From an uncultured Alistipes sp. (GTDB lineage Bacteria; Bacteroidota; Bacteroidia; Bacteroidales; Rikenellaceae), in contig CAUHCL010000048.1 of assembly GCA_959604655.1 (NCBI GenBank), positions 1 to 14,351 on the forward strand: a stretch of DNA of 14,351 bases, written 5' to 3'. Position numbers and translations under genes: made by a program. Positions 5,246 to 13,086 of the stretch are shown one piece after another; position 1 is the stretch's first letter; the number at the start of each line of letters is the position of its first letter. The notes beneath the pieces were generated by a model, which was not told where the DNA came from, searched no databases, and saw only the letters and a list, made by a program, of their open reading frames with translations.

Positions 5246-7351
5246 ATGAAAACCCCGATCGCTATCCTTATCGCCGTTTTGCTCGCCGCCGCCCGCGTAA
5301 GCGGCCAAACGAAGATCGACCGCAAGGCCGTCGTCGACCGACACCGCATAGTGACGACGCAGACCGATCCCCGAAGCCCCGCGCAGGTCGGCAACGGTGA
5401 GTTCGCCTTTTCGGCCGACATCACGGGCCTGCAAACCTTCGTTCCGTTCAACACCATGTCGCAATGGAGCTGGCACAGCTTTCCGCTGCCCGAGAACCTC
5501 AAGGCGGCGGAGTTCGAGAGGCTTACGCTGGACACTCACGGCAGGGCGGTCCCCTACGATCTGCCCAATCCCGAGCAGCCCGAGCTTACGGCGTGGCTGG
5601 CGGGGAATCCCCATCGCTTCAACTTGGGACGCATAGGCTTTCGGCTGACCAAATCCGACGGGACGGAGGCGATGGAATCCGACCTGTCGCATACGCGGCA
5701 GGAGGTGGACTTGTGGACGGGCATCGTCAGCAGCAGCTTCGAGCTGGAGGGCATCCCCGTCTCGGTGAGGACGGCATGCCATCCCGAGCAGGATGCGATA
5801 GCCGTTTCGGTGGAGAGTCCTCTGATTGGCGAGGGGCGGCTCGCGGTATTCCTCGACTTCCCCTATCCTGCCGAGGGCCAATTCCAAAACTATGCAGGCA
5901 CGTTCGATCGGCCCGACGCCCACAGCTCCGTCGTCCGAAAGCAGAAGGACGGCAGGGCGCAGATAGCCCGCAGCATGGACGACGTGCGCTACTACACCGT
6001 CTTGAGGTGGACATCCTCGGCCCGCTTCGGTCGGGAGTCGGCCGCAACGCCCCACCGCTTCGTGCTCTGTCCCGACGACACCGACCGCATGGAGTTTTCG
6101 TGCCTCTACACCCGCGACAAGGCCGAGGACGCCCCCGCGGCGGAGATGGTATTCGAAAAGAGCGCCGCAGGCTGGAAATCGTTCTGGGAGTCGGGTGCCG
6201 CGATCGACCTCTCGGGCAGCAAGGACGCCCGCTGGAGAGAACTGGAGCGGCGGATCGTGCTGTCGCAGTATGTGATGCGTATCAACGAGGCGGGATCGCT
6301 GCCTCCGCAGGAGAGCGGACTTGTCAACAACGGCTGGCACGGCCGTTTCCATTTCGAGATGATATGGTGGCACTGCGCCCACTACGCGCTGTGGGACCGT
6401 TGGGAGCAGGCGGACAAGGCGCTGTCGGTCTACGGCGATTTCCTGCCCACGTCGGTCGAGAGAAGCCGCTGGCAGGGCTATCGGGGCGCCCGATGGCCGA
6501 AATGCACGGCCGATTTCGACCGCGAGTGGCCGCACCCGATCCACGCTACGCTCATCTGGCAGCAGCCTCACCCCATATACTTCGCGGAGATGGATTACAG
6601 ACTGCATCCCACCCGCAAGACTCTGAAAAAATGGGCCGCGATCGTCTTCAATACCGCGGATTTCATGGCCGACTACGCCTTTTATGCGGCGGACGAGGAC
6701 CGCTATGTGCTGGGACCTCCCGTCTACATCGTCTCCGAAAATACCGATCCGATGAAGACCGTGAACCCGACCTTCGAGCTGAGTTACTGGAGATTCGGCC
6801 TGCGGGTGGCCAACGAGTGGCGCCGCCGTCTCGGGCTTCCGACGAACGGGGAGTGGAAACGGGTCGGTGAGAAGCTCGCGCCGCTGCCCGTCGAGGATGG
6901 CGTATACATAACCCACGAGGGCATCCGCAACATGTGGACCGACTACGCCTTTGAGCATCCCGCGTTGATCGGGGCCTACGGCATGTTGCCAGGGGACGGG
7001 GTCGATATCCCCACCATGGACAGAACGCTGGCCAAGGTCCACGACACGTGGAAGCTGCACGACACGTGGGGCTGGGATTTCCCCATGCTGGCCATGTGCG
7101 CGGCCCGTCTGGCCCATCCCGACAAGGCCGTCGACTATCTGCTGAATTATCCCGCCTTCGCATTCGACGAGCATGGTCTCGTGGGTGGAGGTCGTGCGCC
7201 GTTCCCCTATTTCCCGGGCAACGGCGGACTGCTCGCGGCCGTGGCGATGATGGTCGGGGGATGGGACGGCGGTCCGACGACCGATGCCCCCGGGTTCCCC
7301 CGCGACGGCTCGTGGGTCGTAAGACACGAAGGCTTCAACAAGGCGATGTAA
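5246..7351 (+). CDS. Secreted (alpha/alpha)6-barrel glycosidase-like protein, 701 aa
   Basis: A signal peptide (hydrophobic residues 3-17, cleavage near G20-Q21) predicts export to the periplasm or surface. There is no lipobox. Roughly residues 25-290 are strand-rich, like the N-terminal beta-sandwich of GH65/GH95-type enzymes. From about 325 the chain is helical with many aromatic residues, as in six-hairpin glycosidases. The GWHGRFHFEMIWWH segment (363-376) resembles the GH65 GxxGxxFWDxE substrate-cleft motif, and WGWDFPMLAM (608-617) resembles a late helix of that clan. Candidate acidic residues are E371, E511 (NPTFEL) and D611, assigned by inspection only. The likely role is glycan breakdown, but substrate, and hydrolase versus phosphorylase activity, are not decidable. 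It starts 13 bp after rdgB. No SusC/SusD genes lie nearby, so this is not a typical polysaccharide utilization locus. Confidence 0.7.
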   Translation: MKTPIAILIAVLLAAARVSGQTKIDRKAVVDRHRIVTTQTDPRSPAQVGNGEFAFSADITGLQTFVPFNTMSQWSWHSFPLPENLKAAEFERLTLDTHGRAVPYDLPNPEQPELTAWLAGNPHRFNLGRIGFRLTKSDGTEAMESDLSHTRQEVDLWTGIVSSSFELEGIPVSVRTACHPEQDAIAVSVESPLIGEGRLAVFLDFPYPAEGQFQNYAGTFDRPDAHSSVVRKQKDGRAQIARSMDDVRYYTVLRWTSSARFGRESAATPHRFVLCPDDTDRMEFSCLYTRDKAEDAPAAEMVFEKSAAGWKSFWESGAAIDLSGSKDARWRELERRIVLSQYVMRINEAGSLPPQESGLVNNGWHGRFHFEMIWWHCAHYALWDRWEQADKALSVYGDFLPTSVERSRWQGYRGARWPKCTADFDREWPHPIHATLIWQQPHPIYFAEMDYRLHPTRKTLKKWAAIVFNTADFMADYAFYAADEDRYVLGPPVYIVSENTDPMKTVNPTFELSYWRFGLRVANEWRRRLGLPTNGEWKRVGEKLAPLPVEDGVYITHEGIRNMWTDYAFEHPALIGAYGMLPGDGVDIPTMDRTLAKVHDTWKLHDTWGWDFPMLAMCAARLAHPDKAVDYLLNYPAFAFDEHGLVGGGRAPFPYFPGNGGLLAAVAMMVGGWDGGPTTDAPGFPRDGSWVVRHEGFNKAM

Positions 7352-7372
7352 GAATAGGCGGTTGCAGAAACA

Positions 7373-7409
7373 GACGCACCCCGCCGCTTTCGAGCGGACG
7401 GGGTGCGTC
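7373..7409. terminator. Bidirectional terminator between converging genes
   Basis: GACGCACCCCG (7373-7383) pairs perfectly with CGGGGTGCGTC (7399-7409). Inside it, CCGC pairs with GCGG around a TTTCGA loop, with one bulged A. That makes a 15-bp hairpin 21 bp after the glycosidase stop and 27 bp after the nitroreductase stop (leftward). T-rich tails are short on both sides (GTTTG rightward, TGTTTCTG leftward). Position between two converging genes is the main support. Confidence 0.75.
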
Positions 7410-7436
7410 GTTTGCATGCGTGCGTGCAGGCGGGCG

Positions 7437-7964
7437 TCAGAGCCACGTCACGCGCTCTTCGCCCTCGTAGGGCGGCAGCGGCGCGGGGTGGAAATCGGAG
7501 TAGCCCAGAGCCACGGCGCAGAGTATGCCGTAACGCTCGGGGATGGGCAGCGCCGAGCGCAGATAGTCGTCGGCCTTGCGGCCGTCGGGCTGCGCCTTCA
7601 GGCACGGGCGGTCGTTGACATGCACCCAGCATGCGGCCAGACCCTCGTCCACGGCGGCCATCAGCAGCGTGGTGGCGGTGATGGCGCAGTTGTCGAGCCA
7701 CAGATCGCTCGCGTCGCGGTCGCCCGCGACGATGATGGCGGCGGGGGCATCTTTCACGAACGCCGAGCCGTAGTCGCGCATCGAGGCAATGGCCTCCAGC
7801 TGTTCGGGTTTGTCGACCACCAGCAGTCGCGTCGAACGCGTGTTGCGCGACGAGGGGGCCTTGAGGGCCATGTCGACTATTCTTTGCAGTTTGTCGTGCT
7901 CCACCTTGCGCGGCAGGAACTTGCGCGTGCTGCGGCGGGCTTCGAGTATCTCCTTGAATTCCAT
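7437..7964 (-). CDS. Nitroreductase-family FMN-dependent oxidoreductase, 175 aa
   Basis: This is a compact flavin oxidoreductase of the nitroreductase family, usually homodimeric, cytoplasmic and NAD(P)H-dependent. The N-terminus EARRSTRKFLP is the family's FMN-phosphate-binding segment, followed by ALKAPSSRNTRSTR, where the usual Q-P after N is replaced. The central helix DNCAITATTLLMAAVDEGLAACWV and the C-terminal ILCAVALGYSD plus PLPPYEGE complete the fold. The natural substrate cannot be assigned. The start at 7964 gives MEFKEILEARRS, the standard opening; the open frame continues upstream only into repeat element B, which is non-coding. It converges with the glycosidase gene, and its own upstream region is 439 bp of repeats. 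Confidence 0.9.
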   Translation of the reverse strand: MEFKEILEARRSTRKFLPRKVEHDKLQRIVDMALKAPSSRNTRSTRLLVVDKPEQLEAIASMRDYGSAFVKDAPAAIIVAGDRDASDLWLDNCAITATTLLMAAVDEGLAACWVHVNDRPCLKAQPDGRKADDYLRSALPIPERYGILCAVALGYSDFHPAPLPPYEGEERVTWL

Positions 7965-8046
7965 GATCGTTATGTTTTTTTTCGGTGTGTCAATCTGTTT
8001 TCGCGGGCCGCGGGGCGGGCCGACGCGTGCGTAACGTCGTAAACTG

Positions 8047-8116
8047 CGCCGCGGAGCGGCGTTATCTTCGGCGGCTCGCGCAAAGCGCGACCCCCGCAGC
8101 CGCCGAAGATAAATTT
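8047..8116 (-). repeat. Element B copy 2 (complete)
   Basis: Read on the minus strand this copies 1078-1148: AAATTT start, outer stem TTATCTTCGGCGGC / GCCGCCGAAGATAA (8099-8112 and 8062-8075), bulge TGCGGGGG, inner stem TCGCGC/GCGCGA with loop TTT instead of TTTA, then CGCCGC-TCC-GCGGCG (8047-8061) with loop TCC instead of TTC. Every stem base is the same in both copies. It lies upstream of the nitroreductase, in the 439-bp gap 7965-8403 that holds no gene. Confidence 0.75.
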
Positions 8117-8130
8117 CATTCGAAATCTGC

Positions 8131-8143
8131 CGTCGGCGAACAG
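8131..8143 (-). repeat. Element A fragment
   Basis: CGTCGGCGAACAG is the outer inverted arm of element A (complement of CTGTTCGCCGACG) without the rest of the element. A second, weaker arm-like piece (ATCGGCGAACAACGG) lies near 8241, inside element D copy 2. Bases 8144-8210 show nothing else I recognise. Confidence 0.4.
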
Positions 8144-8210
8144 CGGACCGAATATCGTTCAGGCATTCCGCTGCGATGCCGATCCCCGCTTGCACTCTGT
8201 TATGTTCTCG

Positions 8211-8288
8211 GGTCGCAGCCTGCGGAGACCGCGGTGTGAGCATCGGCGAACAACGGCGGGCCTACGCCGGGGCGAGGCTGCGGCCCGC
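8211..8288 (-). repeat. Element D copy 2
   Basis: GCAGCCTGCGGAGACCG (8215-8231) is the complement of the D1 block at 1227-1243 with one change. GCGGGCC (8256-8262) and GGCCCGC (8282-8288) reproduce the 7-bp inverted pair of D1. Between these blocks the sequence diverges. Further right, TTGCAGG-CTG-CCTGCAA (8336-8352) is another small hairpin. A minus-strand TATATTTG (complement of 8350-8357) could be a promoter -7 element, but no -33 match lies at the right distance. Confidence 0.5.
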
Positions 8289-8403
8289 GCGACTCTGCGA
8301 GTCGCCACTCACTTCCGAAACGAGGCACGTGAATATTGCAGGCTGCCTGCAAATATACGAAAATACCGCAAATTCCCCGCCGAACGGCGTGCGGTACGGC
8401 GTA

Positions 8404-9609
8404 TTATTCGTAACGCAGGGCGTCGATGGGGTTCAGATTGCCCGCCTTGCGCGCGGGATACCATCCGAAGAATACGCCCGTCACGGTGCAGACGACGAAC
8501 GAGACGGCTATGGCGAAGCCGTCGAATATGAAGGGCCAGCCGAGCAGTTTGATGATGAGCGAGGCGAGCGATATGCCCAGCGCCACGCCTATCAGTCCGC
8601 CCGCGACGGATATTATCACCGACTCGATCAGGAACTGCATCATTATGTGGCGCCGCTTGGCTCCGATCGACATGCGCAGACCGATCTCGCGGGTGCGCTC
8701 GGTCACCGACACATACATGATGTTCATGATGCCTATGCCGCCCACCACCAGCGATATGCCCGCTATGCACGACAGCACCATGGTCAGTATGCCGAGTATC
8801 TCGTTGAGCGATTCGAGCATCTCGGTCATCGACATCACCTCGAAATCGTCGGCGTCGCCCTTGCGGATGTTGTGGCGGTCGCGCATGATGGCCCGAATCT
8901 CGTCTACGGCGGCTGCCGACACCTCCTCCGTGGCGGCCGAGGCATATATGGCATTGAGATAATGTATGCCGAGCATGCGCCGCTGCACGGTGGTGTAGGG
9001 CACGTACATGAAGTTGTCGTCCTCGCCGCCCTTCTCCTTCAGCGTGCCGACCACCTTCAGCGGGATGGTCTCCAGACGCACGGTCTGCCCCACGGGGTTC
9101 TCGCCGTCGGGGAAGAGCTTGCGGTAGAGGCCCGCGCTCAGCACACACACCTTGGCCGCCGTGCGCACCTCGTTGCGGCCCCACATGGCGCCGTCCTCGA
9201 CGGTGTAGTTCTCTATTTCGGCGAGCTGTTCGCCGCAGCCCTTCACCGTGGTGGGCGTGTTGTTGGCTCCCGCTATGGCCTGGCCCGAGCTGCCCACGTA
9301 GGGCGAGACGCACGATATGTAGCCCGCCTGGTTCATGACGGCCTCGTAATCGGCCTCCTTGATACATTGCATGTCGGCGGCCGACACGGCCGCGCCGCCG
9401 CGCTGCCGCCACTCGGGGCGTACGATTATCAGATTGGTGCCCATGCCGCCTATCTCGGCGCGGATGCTCTGCTTCTGGCTCTCGCCCAGAAACATCATGG
9501 TTATGACCGACGACACGCCGATGATTATGCCCAGTATCGTGAGCAGGCAGCGGGTCTTGTTGTTCGACAGCGCGCGCAGGGCTATCTGTATGAGGTTCGA
9601 AAAATTCAT
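8404..9609 (-). CDS. MacB/FtsX-type ABC transporter permease, 401 aa
   Basis: This is the inner-membrane subunit of a tripartite efflux system of the MacB type (type VII ABC exporters). TM1 is at about residues 18-42 (CLLTILGIIIGVSSVITMMF), followed by a periplasmic MacB_PCD-like domain to about 270. Three helices then close the protein, around ILTMVLSCIAGISLVVGGIGIM, VIISVAGGLIGVALGISLA and AIAVSFVVCTVTGVFFGW. The family-typical sequences VTERTREIGLRMSIGAKRRHI and the C-terminal NLNPIDALRYE are intact. Unlike E. coli MacB, the ATPase is a separate gene upstream, which is common in Bacteroidetes. It is the last gene of the operon, 91 bp after the ATPase, with a 20-bp tandem repeat in that gap. 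MacB proteins export macrolides, peptides, lipoproteins or siderophores; the substrate here is unknown. Confidence 0.93.
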   Translation of the reverse strand: MNFSNLIQIALRALSNNKTRCLLTILGIIIGVSSVITMMFLGESQKQSIRAEIGGMGTNLIIVRPEWRQRGGAAVSAADMQCIKEADYEAVMNQAGYISCVSPYVGSSGQAIAGANNTPTTVKGCGEQLAEIENYTVEDGAMWGRNEVRTAAKVCVLSAGLYRKLFPDGENPVGQTVRLETIPLKVVGTLKEKGGEDDNFMYVPYTTVQRRMLGIHYLNAIYASAATEEVSAAAVDEIRAIMRDRHNIRKGDADDFEVMSMTEMLESLNEILGILTMVLSCIAGISLVVGGIGIMNIMYVSVTERTREIGLRMSIGAKRRHIMMQFLIESVIISVAGGLIGVALGISLASLIIKLLGWPFIFDGFAIAVSFVVCTVTGVFFGWYPARKAGNLNPIDALRYE

Positions 9610-9659
9610 TGTTCGTCAGACGATATTAGTGATTCAATTCGCGCGGGGCGGCAGGCAGC

Positions 9660-9719
9660 GTCACTCCTTTTCGGGATGCGTCACTCCGCCTCGGGCGGCG
9701 TCACTCTTCCTCGGGCAGC
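9660..9719. repeat. Three 20-bp direct repeats at the ATPase 3' end
   Basis: Three contiguous 20-bp units (9660-9679, 9680-9699, 9700-9719) share GTCACTC, a short variable part and TCGGG. The rightmost unit overlaps the last codons and the TGA of the ATPase gene. The other two lie in the gap before the permease gene. On the transcript each unit contains CCCGA...GAGTGACGC. Because 20 is not a multiple of three, they add no in-frame protein repeat. Confidence 0.75.
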
Positions 9720-10447
9720 GACGCGAGCGTCTCGGCCGCCGAGGCTATGTCGCCGTTCACGGCGTCCTCGATTATGCGGCCGTCGCGCAGGGTGATGTTG
9801 CGCGACGAGTAGCGCGCGATCTCGGGATTGTGGGTGACGAATATTATGGTGCGCCCCTCGGCGTTCAGACGCTGGAACAGCGTCAGTATCTCGAACGACG
9901 TGCGCGAGTCGAGGTTGCCCGTGGCCTCGTCGGCCAGTATTATCACGGGGTCGTTCACCAGCGCGCGGGCTATGGCCACGCGCTGCTGCTGGCCGCCCGA
10001 CATCTGGTTCGACTTGTGGTTCATGCGATCGCGCAGCCCCACCGCGCACAACGCTTCCTCGGCCTTGCGCCGCCGCTGGGCGCGCGATACGGAGCTGTTG
10101 TAGAGCAGCGGCAGTTCGACGTTCTCCACCGCCGTGGTCTTGGGCAGCAGGTTGTAGGACTGGAACACGAAGCCGATCTTGCGGTTGCGCAGCGTGGCGC
10201 GCTCGTTGCCGCTCATGCGGCGCACGGGCACCCCGTCCAGATAATATTCGCCCGAGGTGGGTACGTCCAGACACCCCAGCAGGTTGAGCAGCGTCGATTT
10301 TCCCGAGCCGCTGGTGCCCATTATGGTGACGAACTCGCCCTCGCGGATGGAGAACGACACCCCGCGCAGCGCATGCACCGTCTCGCTGCCCACGCGGAAG
10401 TCGCGGCGGATCCCTTCGATCCTGATTATCTCGTTTCTGTCGTTCAT
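9701..10447 (-). CDS. MacB/LolD-type ABC transporter ATP-binding protein, 248 aa
   Basis: This is the ATPase partner of the permease encoded downstream. Walker A GTSGSGKST is at residues 44-52, the Q-loop Q96 is in FVFQSYNLLP, and the LolD/MacB-type signature SGGQQQR is at 150-156. Walker B VIILADE ends at E174, the D-loop is GNLD and the H-loop is H206 in FVTHN. All catalytic residues are present. The start at 10447 (MNDRNEIIRIEGI) fits family length and lies 11 bp after the adaptor's stop, which indicates tight translational linkage. A longer upstream reading would run through the adaptor gene and is rejected. The acidic tail ends LPEEE within a 20-bp repeat unit. Confidence 0.96.
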   Translation of the reverse strand: MNDRNEIIRIEGIRRDFRVGSETVHALRGVSFSIREGEFVTIMGTSGSGKSTLLNLLGCLDVPTSGEYYLDGVPVRRMSGNERATLRNRKIGFVFQSYNLLPKTTAVENVELPLLYNSSVSRAQRRRKAEEALCAVGLRDRMNHKSNQMSGGQQQRVAIARALVNDPVIILADEATGNLDSRTSFEILTLFQRLNAEGRTIIFVTHNPEIARYSSRNITLRDGRIIEDAVNGDIASAAETLASLPEEE

Positions 10448-10458
10448 GGCCTTGCGCG

Positions 10459-11589
10459 TTACATCGATATGCTCACCGACATGTTTTGCTCGCCGCGCGC
10501 GGCTCCCGCCATGCCGACCACCACCACGTCGCCCTCCGCAAGGCCCGAGACGATCTCGGTCTGCACGCCGTTGGTTATTCCCGTCGTCACCTCGCGCGGC
10601 TCGGTCGTGCCGTCGGCCAGACGCACGAACACATGCGTCTCGGGCAGTTCCTCCCTGCGCTTGTCGTCCATGTCGGCGGGTACGAAGCGCAGCGCACGCG
10701 CGGGCACGGCGAACACGCCCTCCTTCTCCAGCGTGTATATGGTGGCGTTGGCCGTCATGCCGGGCTTGAGCTTCAGATCGGGATTGGGCGCGTCGATCAC
10801 CACCTGGTAGGTGACCACGTTCGAGGTGGACGCCGATTGCAGGCGCACCTGCTTCACGGTGCCCTCGAACTGCGTGTCGATGTAGGCGTCGACGGTGAAC
10901 GACACCCGCTGGCCCTCGGCCACCGCGCCTATGTCGGCCTCGTCGATGTTGGCCACGAGCTGCATCTCGCGCAGATCGGCCGCTATGGTGAAGAGCGTGG
11001 GCGTGGAGTAGCCCGACGCCACGGTCTGGCCCTCGTCGACGGCGCGCGAGAGCACCACGCCGCTTATGGGCGAGTAGATCTGCGTGTAGCCGAGGTTGAT
11101 CTCGGCGCGCTGCAACGTCAGCCGCGACTGCCGCAGGTTGCTCTCGGCCTTCAGGTAGGCGTTCTCGGCGTTGTCGTATTCGGTCTCCGATATCAGTTCG
11201 CGGTCGAACAGGCGTTTCTGGCGCTCGTAGGTCTTCTTCTGCAACTTGTAGTCGAGTTCGGCGGCGCACAGCGACTCCTCGGCCACGGCCTTCTCGGCCT
11301 GCAACGGCGCGGGGTCGAGCTGGGCGATGAGCTGACCCTGCTCCACCTCGGAGTTGAAGTCGACGTATATCTTCGATATGATGCCCGACACCTGCGTACC
11401 CACGTCGACCTTGTTGAGCGGGTTTATGGTACCCGTGGCGGTGATCGACAGGTTGATGGCATCGCGCTCGACGGTCTGCGTCTCGTACTCCACCGCAGCC
11501 TCCTTGCCGCCGCGGCCGAATGCGATTGCCGCAACGACCACGATGACGGCAAGCGCGGCCGTTAAAATCAATGATCTGTTCTTTTTCAT
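10459..11589 (-). CDS. MacA-like periplasmic adaptor (membrane fusion protein), 376 aa
   Basis: This is the periplasmic adaptor that bridges the MacB-type permease and the TolC-type channel. An N-terminal membrane anchor (LILTAALAVIVVVAAIAF, about 6-23) is uncleaved or weakly cleaved. Next comes a first lipoyl half (GTINPLNKVDVGTQVSGIISKIYV), a helical hairpin at about 95-160 rich in Q, E and R, and the second lipoyl half (YTQIYSPISGVVLSRAVDEGQTV). A beta-barrel domain and a membrane-proximal domain follow, ending in GLAEGDVVVVGM. Length and order match MacA/HlyD-class adaptors. It lies 13 bp downstream of the TolC-like gene and 11 bp upstream of the ATPase gene. Confidence 0.95.
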   Translation of the reverse strand: MKKNRSLILTAALAVIVVVAAIAFGRGGKEAAVEYETQTVERDAINLSITATGTINPLNKVDVGTQVSGIISKIYVDFNSEVEQGQLIAQLDPAPLQAEKAVAEESLCAAELDYKLQKKTYERQKRLFDRELISETEYDNAENAYLKAESNLRQSRLTLQRAEINLGYTQIYSPISGVVLSRAVDEGQTVASGYSTPTLFTIAADLREMQLVANIDEADIGAVAEGQRVSFTVDAYIDTQFEGTVKQVRLQSASTSNVVTYQVVIDAPNPDLKLKPGMTANATIYTLEKEGVFAVPARALRFVPADMDDKRREELPETHVFVRLADGTTEPREVTTGITNGVQTEIVSGLAEGDVVVVGMAGAARGEQNMSVSISM

Positions 11590-11602
11590 GATGCGAAATT
11601 TT

Positions 11603-12961
11603 TTACAGCGTTATGGGCTCGCCCTTGTAGAAAAGCAGGATCTTGGCCGCCAGCACGGCCTGGTATTTGGCTTGCAGACGCGCCGAGAGGGCCGAGAGAT
11701 AGTTGTTCTTCTCGGTGATCAGCTCCACGGCGTTGTTCTTGCCCGCCTCGAACGACGCCTCGGCCAGACGGTAGCTCTCCTCGGCGTAGGCGAGCTTCTC
11801 GCCCGACGACAGATAGTTGGCCTGCCCCGCCACGGCGTCGTGGTGCAGCGACTCGATGGTGGCCAGCAGCTCCTTCATCACGCCCGCCTTGTCTATGTGG
11901 CTCTGGCGAGTGTTCAGACGCGCGCGACGCACCGACGTGCGGGCGCTCTTGTTGTTGAATATCGGCACGCTGAGCGACAGTCCCACGCTCTCGTTGAGCT
12001 TGTCGCGGAGCTGGTCGGCCGCCGAGGCCGACGTTCCCGACTGGTGGCCCGTCGAGACGTTGGCCGACAGCGACACCTGCGGGTAGAATCCCGCCTTGGC
12101 CGCCTTCTCGGCATACTGCGACGCCTCGATCATCACATCGGCCGAGCGGGTCTCGGGCATGATCTCCACGGCCGCGGCATAGACCTCGGCCACCGACGGC
12201 AGCGCCCGCAGCACCTCGCCGTCGCCGATCTCGGGATAGGCAGCCTCGAAACTCTCGTCCACGCCGAGTTCGAGCAGCTGTTTGAGCTGCAAGGTGTATT
12301 GCGCCAGATTGTTCTGCGCCGCGGTGAGGTCGTATTGCGCGGCCGCCAGCTGCGAACGCATCTGCGCCGCCTCGTTGCGTGCCGCCTCGCCTTCCTCGAA
12401 CAGCTGCTGCGCGCGCTCGGCCTGACGTGCGGCCAGCTCCACGGCGCGGCGGTTGATCTCCACCGTCTCGCGGGCGTAGAGTATCTGAAGGTAGGCCTGC
12501 GTCACGTTCACCGTTATGGTGTTGATGTTCTTCTCCACCGCCAGACGGCTGCTCTCCAACTGCTTCTCCTGCTGGCGCACGTTGTTGCGCAGGCGGCCGC
12601 CCTGGAATATGGTCATGTTCGAACCTATGCCGTAGCTGCCGCCGTAGGAGAACGTTCCGTCGGACACCACCTCGCCGTAGTCGTTGATGAGCTTTATGGC
12701 GCTCTGGTGCGACACGCTCTGGCCCGAATTGAACGACAGCGTGGGGTAGCGCGACGCCTTGGCCGCCTCCAGCTCCACTTCGCCCGCCGCGGCGGTTATC
12801 TGCGAGCCCAGCACCTGAATGTTGTTGCTGCGGGCATGGTCGATGCACTCCCCGAGCGTCCAGCGCCTTCCCTGCGGCTTTGCATCCTGCGCCGCAGCGT
12901 GCGCCGCCGTCGTGACGAGGACCGCGACGGCGATCAGACGGCAAAATTCGATCTTCTTCAT
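11603..12961 (-). CDS. TolC-family outer-membrane efflux channel, 452 aa
   Basis: This is the outer-membrane duct of the efflux system. The signal peptide is MKKIEFCRLIAVAVLVTTAAHAAAQ, then RRWTLGECIDHARSNNIQV, the standard opening of TolC-family OEP repeats. Two long coiled-coil repeats follow (about 90-220 and 300-430), including GGSYGIGSNMTIFQGGRLRNNV and SVGLSLSVPIFNNKSARTSVRRA, the paired FxGG/FNNK beta-strand turns typical of the family. I chose the ATG at 12961 because the resulting signal peptide is compact and the upstream AAAAATG context is typical; in-frame ATGs at 12979 and 12994 would add 6 or 11 residues. It is first in the operon, 13 bp before the adaptor gene. It shares a 125-bp divergent region with the gene at 13087. 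Confidence 0.94.
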   Translation of the reverse strand: MKKIEFCRLIAVAVLVTTAAHAAAQDAKPQGRRWTLGECIDHARSNNIQVLGSQITAAAGEVELEAAKASRYPTLSFNSGQSVSHQSAIKLINDYGEVVSDGTFSYGGSYGIGSNMTIFQGGRLRNNVRQQEKQLESSRLAVEKNINTITVNVTQAYLQILYARETVEINRRAVELAARQAERAQQLFEEGEAARNEAAQMRSQLAAAQYDLTAAQNNLAQYTLQLKQLLELGVDESFEAAYPEIGDGEVLRALPSVAEVYAAAVEIMPETRSADVMIEASQYAEKAAKAGFYPQVSLSANVSTGHQSGTSASAADQLRDKLNESVGLSLSVPIFNNKSARTSVRRARLNTRQSHIDKAGVMKELLATIESLHHDAVAGQANYLSSGEKLAYAEESYRLAEASFEAGKNNAVELITEKNNYLSALSARLQAKYQAVLAAKILLFYKGEPITL

Positions 12962-13003
12962 TTTTCGATGTTTGTTCATGATAAATAGTCGCATGCCGAG
13001 GCA

Positions 13004-13011
13004 TAAAATTA
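13004..13011 (-). promoter_or_regulatory. Possible -7 element for the efflux operon
   Basis: On the minus strand TAATTTTA matches TAnnTTTG except for the last base and would start RNA near 13000, giving about a 40-nt leader to the ATG at 12961. No TTTG is found 19-21 nt upstream, so this is weak. If correct, the start at 12994 would be nearly leaderless, which favours the downstream ATG choices. Confidence 0.3.
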
Positions 13012-13050
13012 CACGCGGAGGCGATTATCGGATATTTTTTCGCCGCATCG

Positions 13051-13082
13051 TTTGGGAAACGGGCTGCGATGAGTTATCTTTA
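13051..13082 (+). promoter_or_regulatory. Promoter for the 13087 gene, close to its ATG
   Basis: TTTG (13051-13054), 20 nt of spacing and TATCTTTA (13075-13082) fit the Bacteroides -33/-7 pattern TTTG / TAnnTTTG with one mismatch. The inferred RNA start is about 13085-13087, coinciding with the ATG at 13087, so the mRNA may be leaderless or nearly so. Confidence 0.55.
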
Positions 13083-13086
13083 CCTT

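Noticed and set aside
5117..7417. Very long open frame (over 760 codons) antisense to rdgB and the glycosidase; similar ones antisense to the phosphatase (1417-2859) and opposite the efflux operon (8176-9795, 11354-12988)
   Set aside because: High GC removes stop codons from the opposite strand. The products are rich in R, H, G and V with no domains, while the sense frames carry clear family motifs.
8350..8357. Minus-strand TATATTTG as a full promoter for the nitroreductase
   Set aside because: The nearest TTTG is 11 nt upstream rather than 19-21, and the gene is almost 390 bp away through repeats. Only a -7-like match remains.
8176..8403. Possible small gene in the gap before the nitroreductase, on either strand
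   Set aside because: Open frames there are read-through of elements A, B and D and do not resemble protein; no plausible start context was seen.
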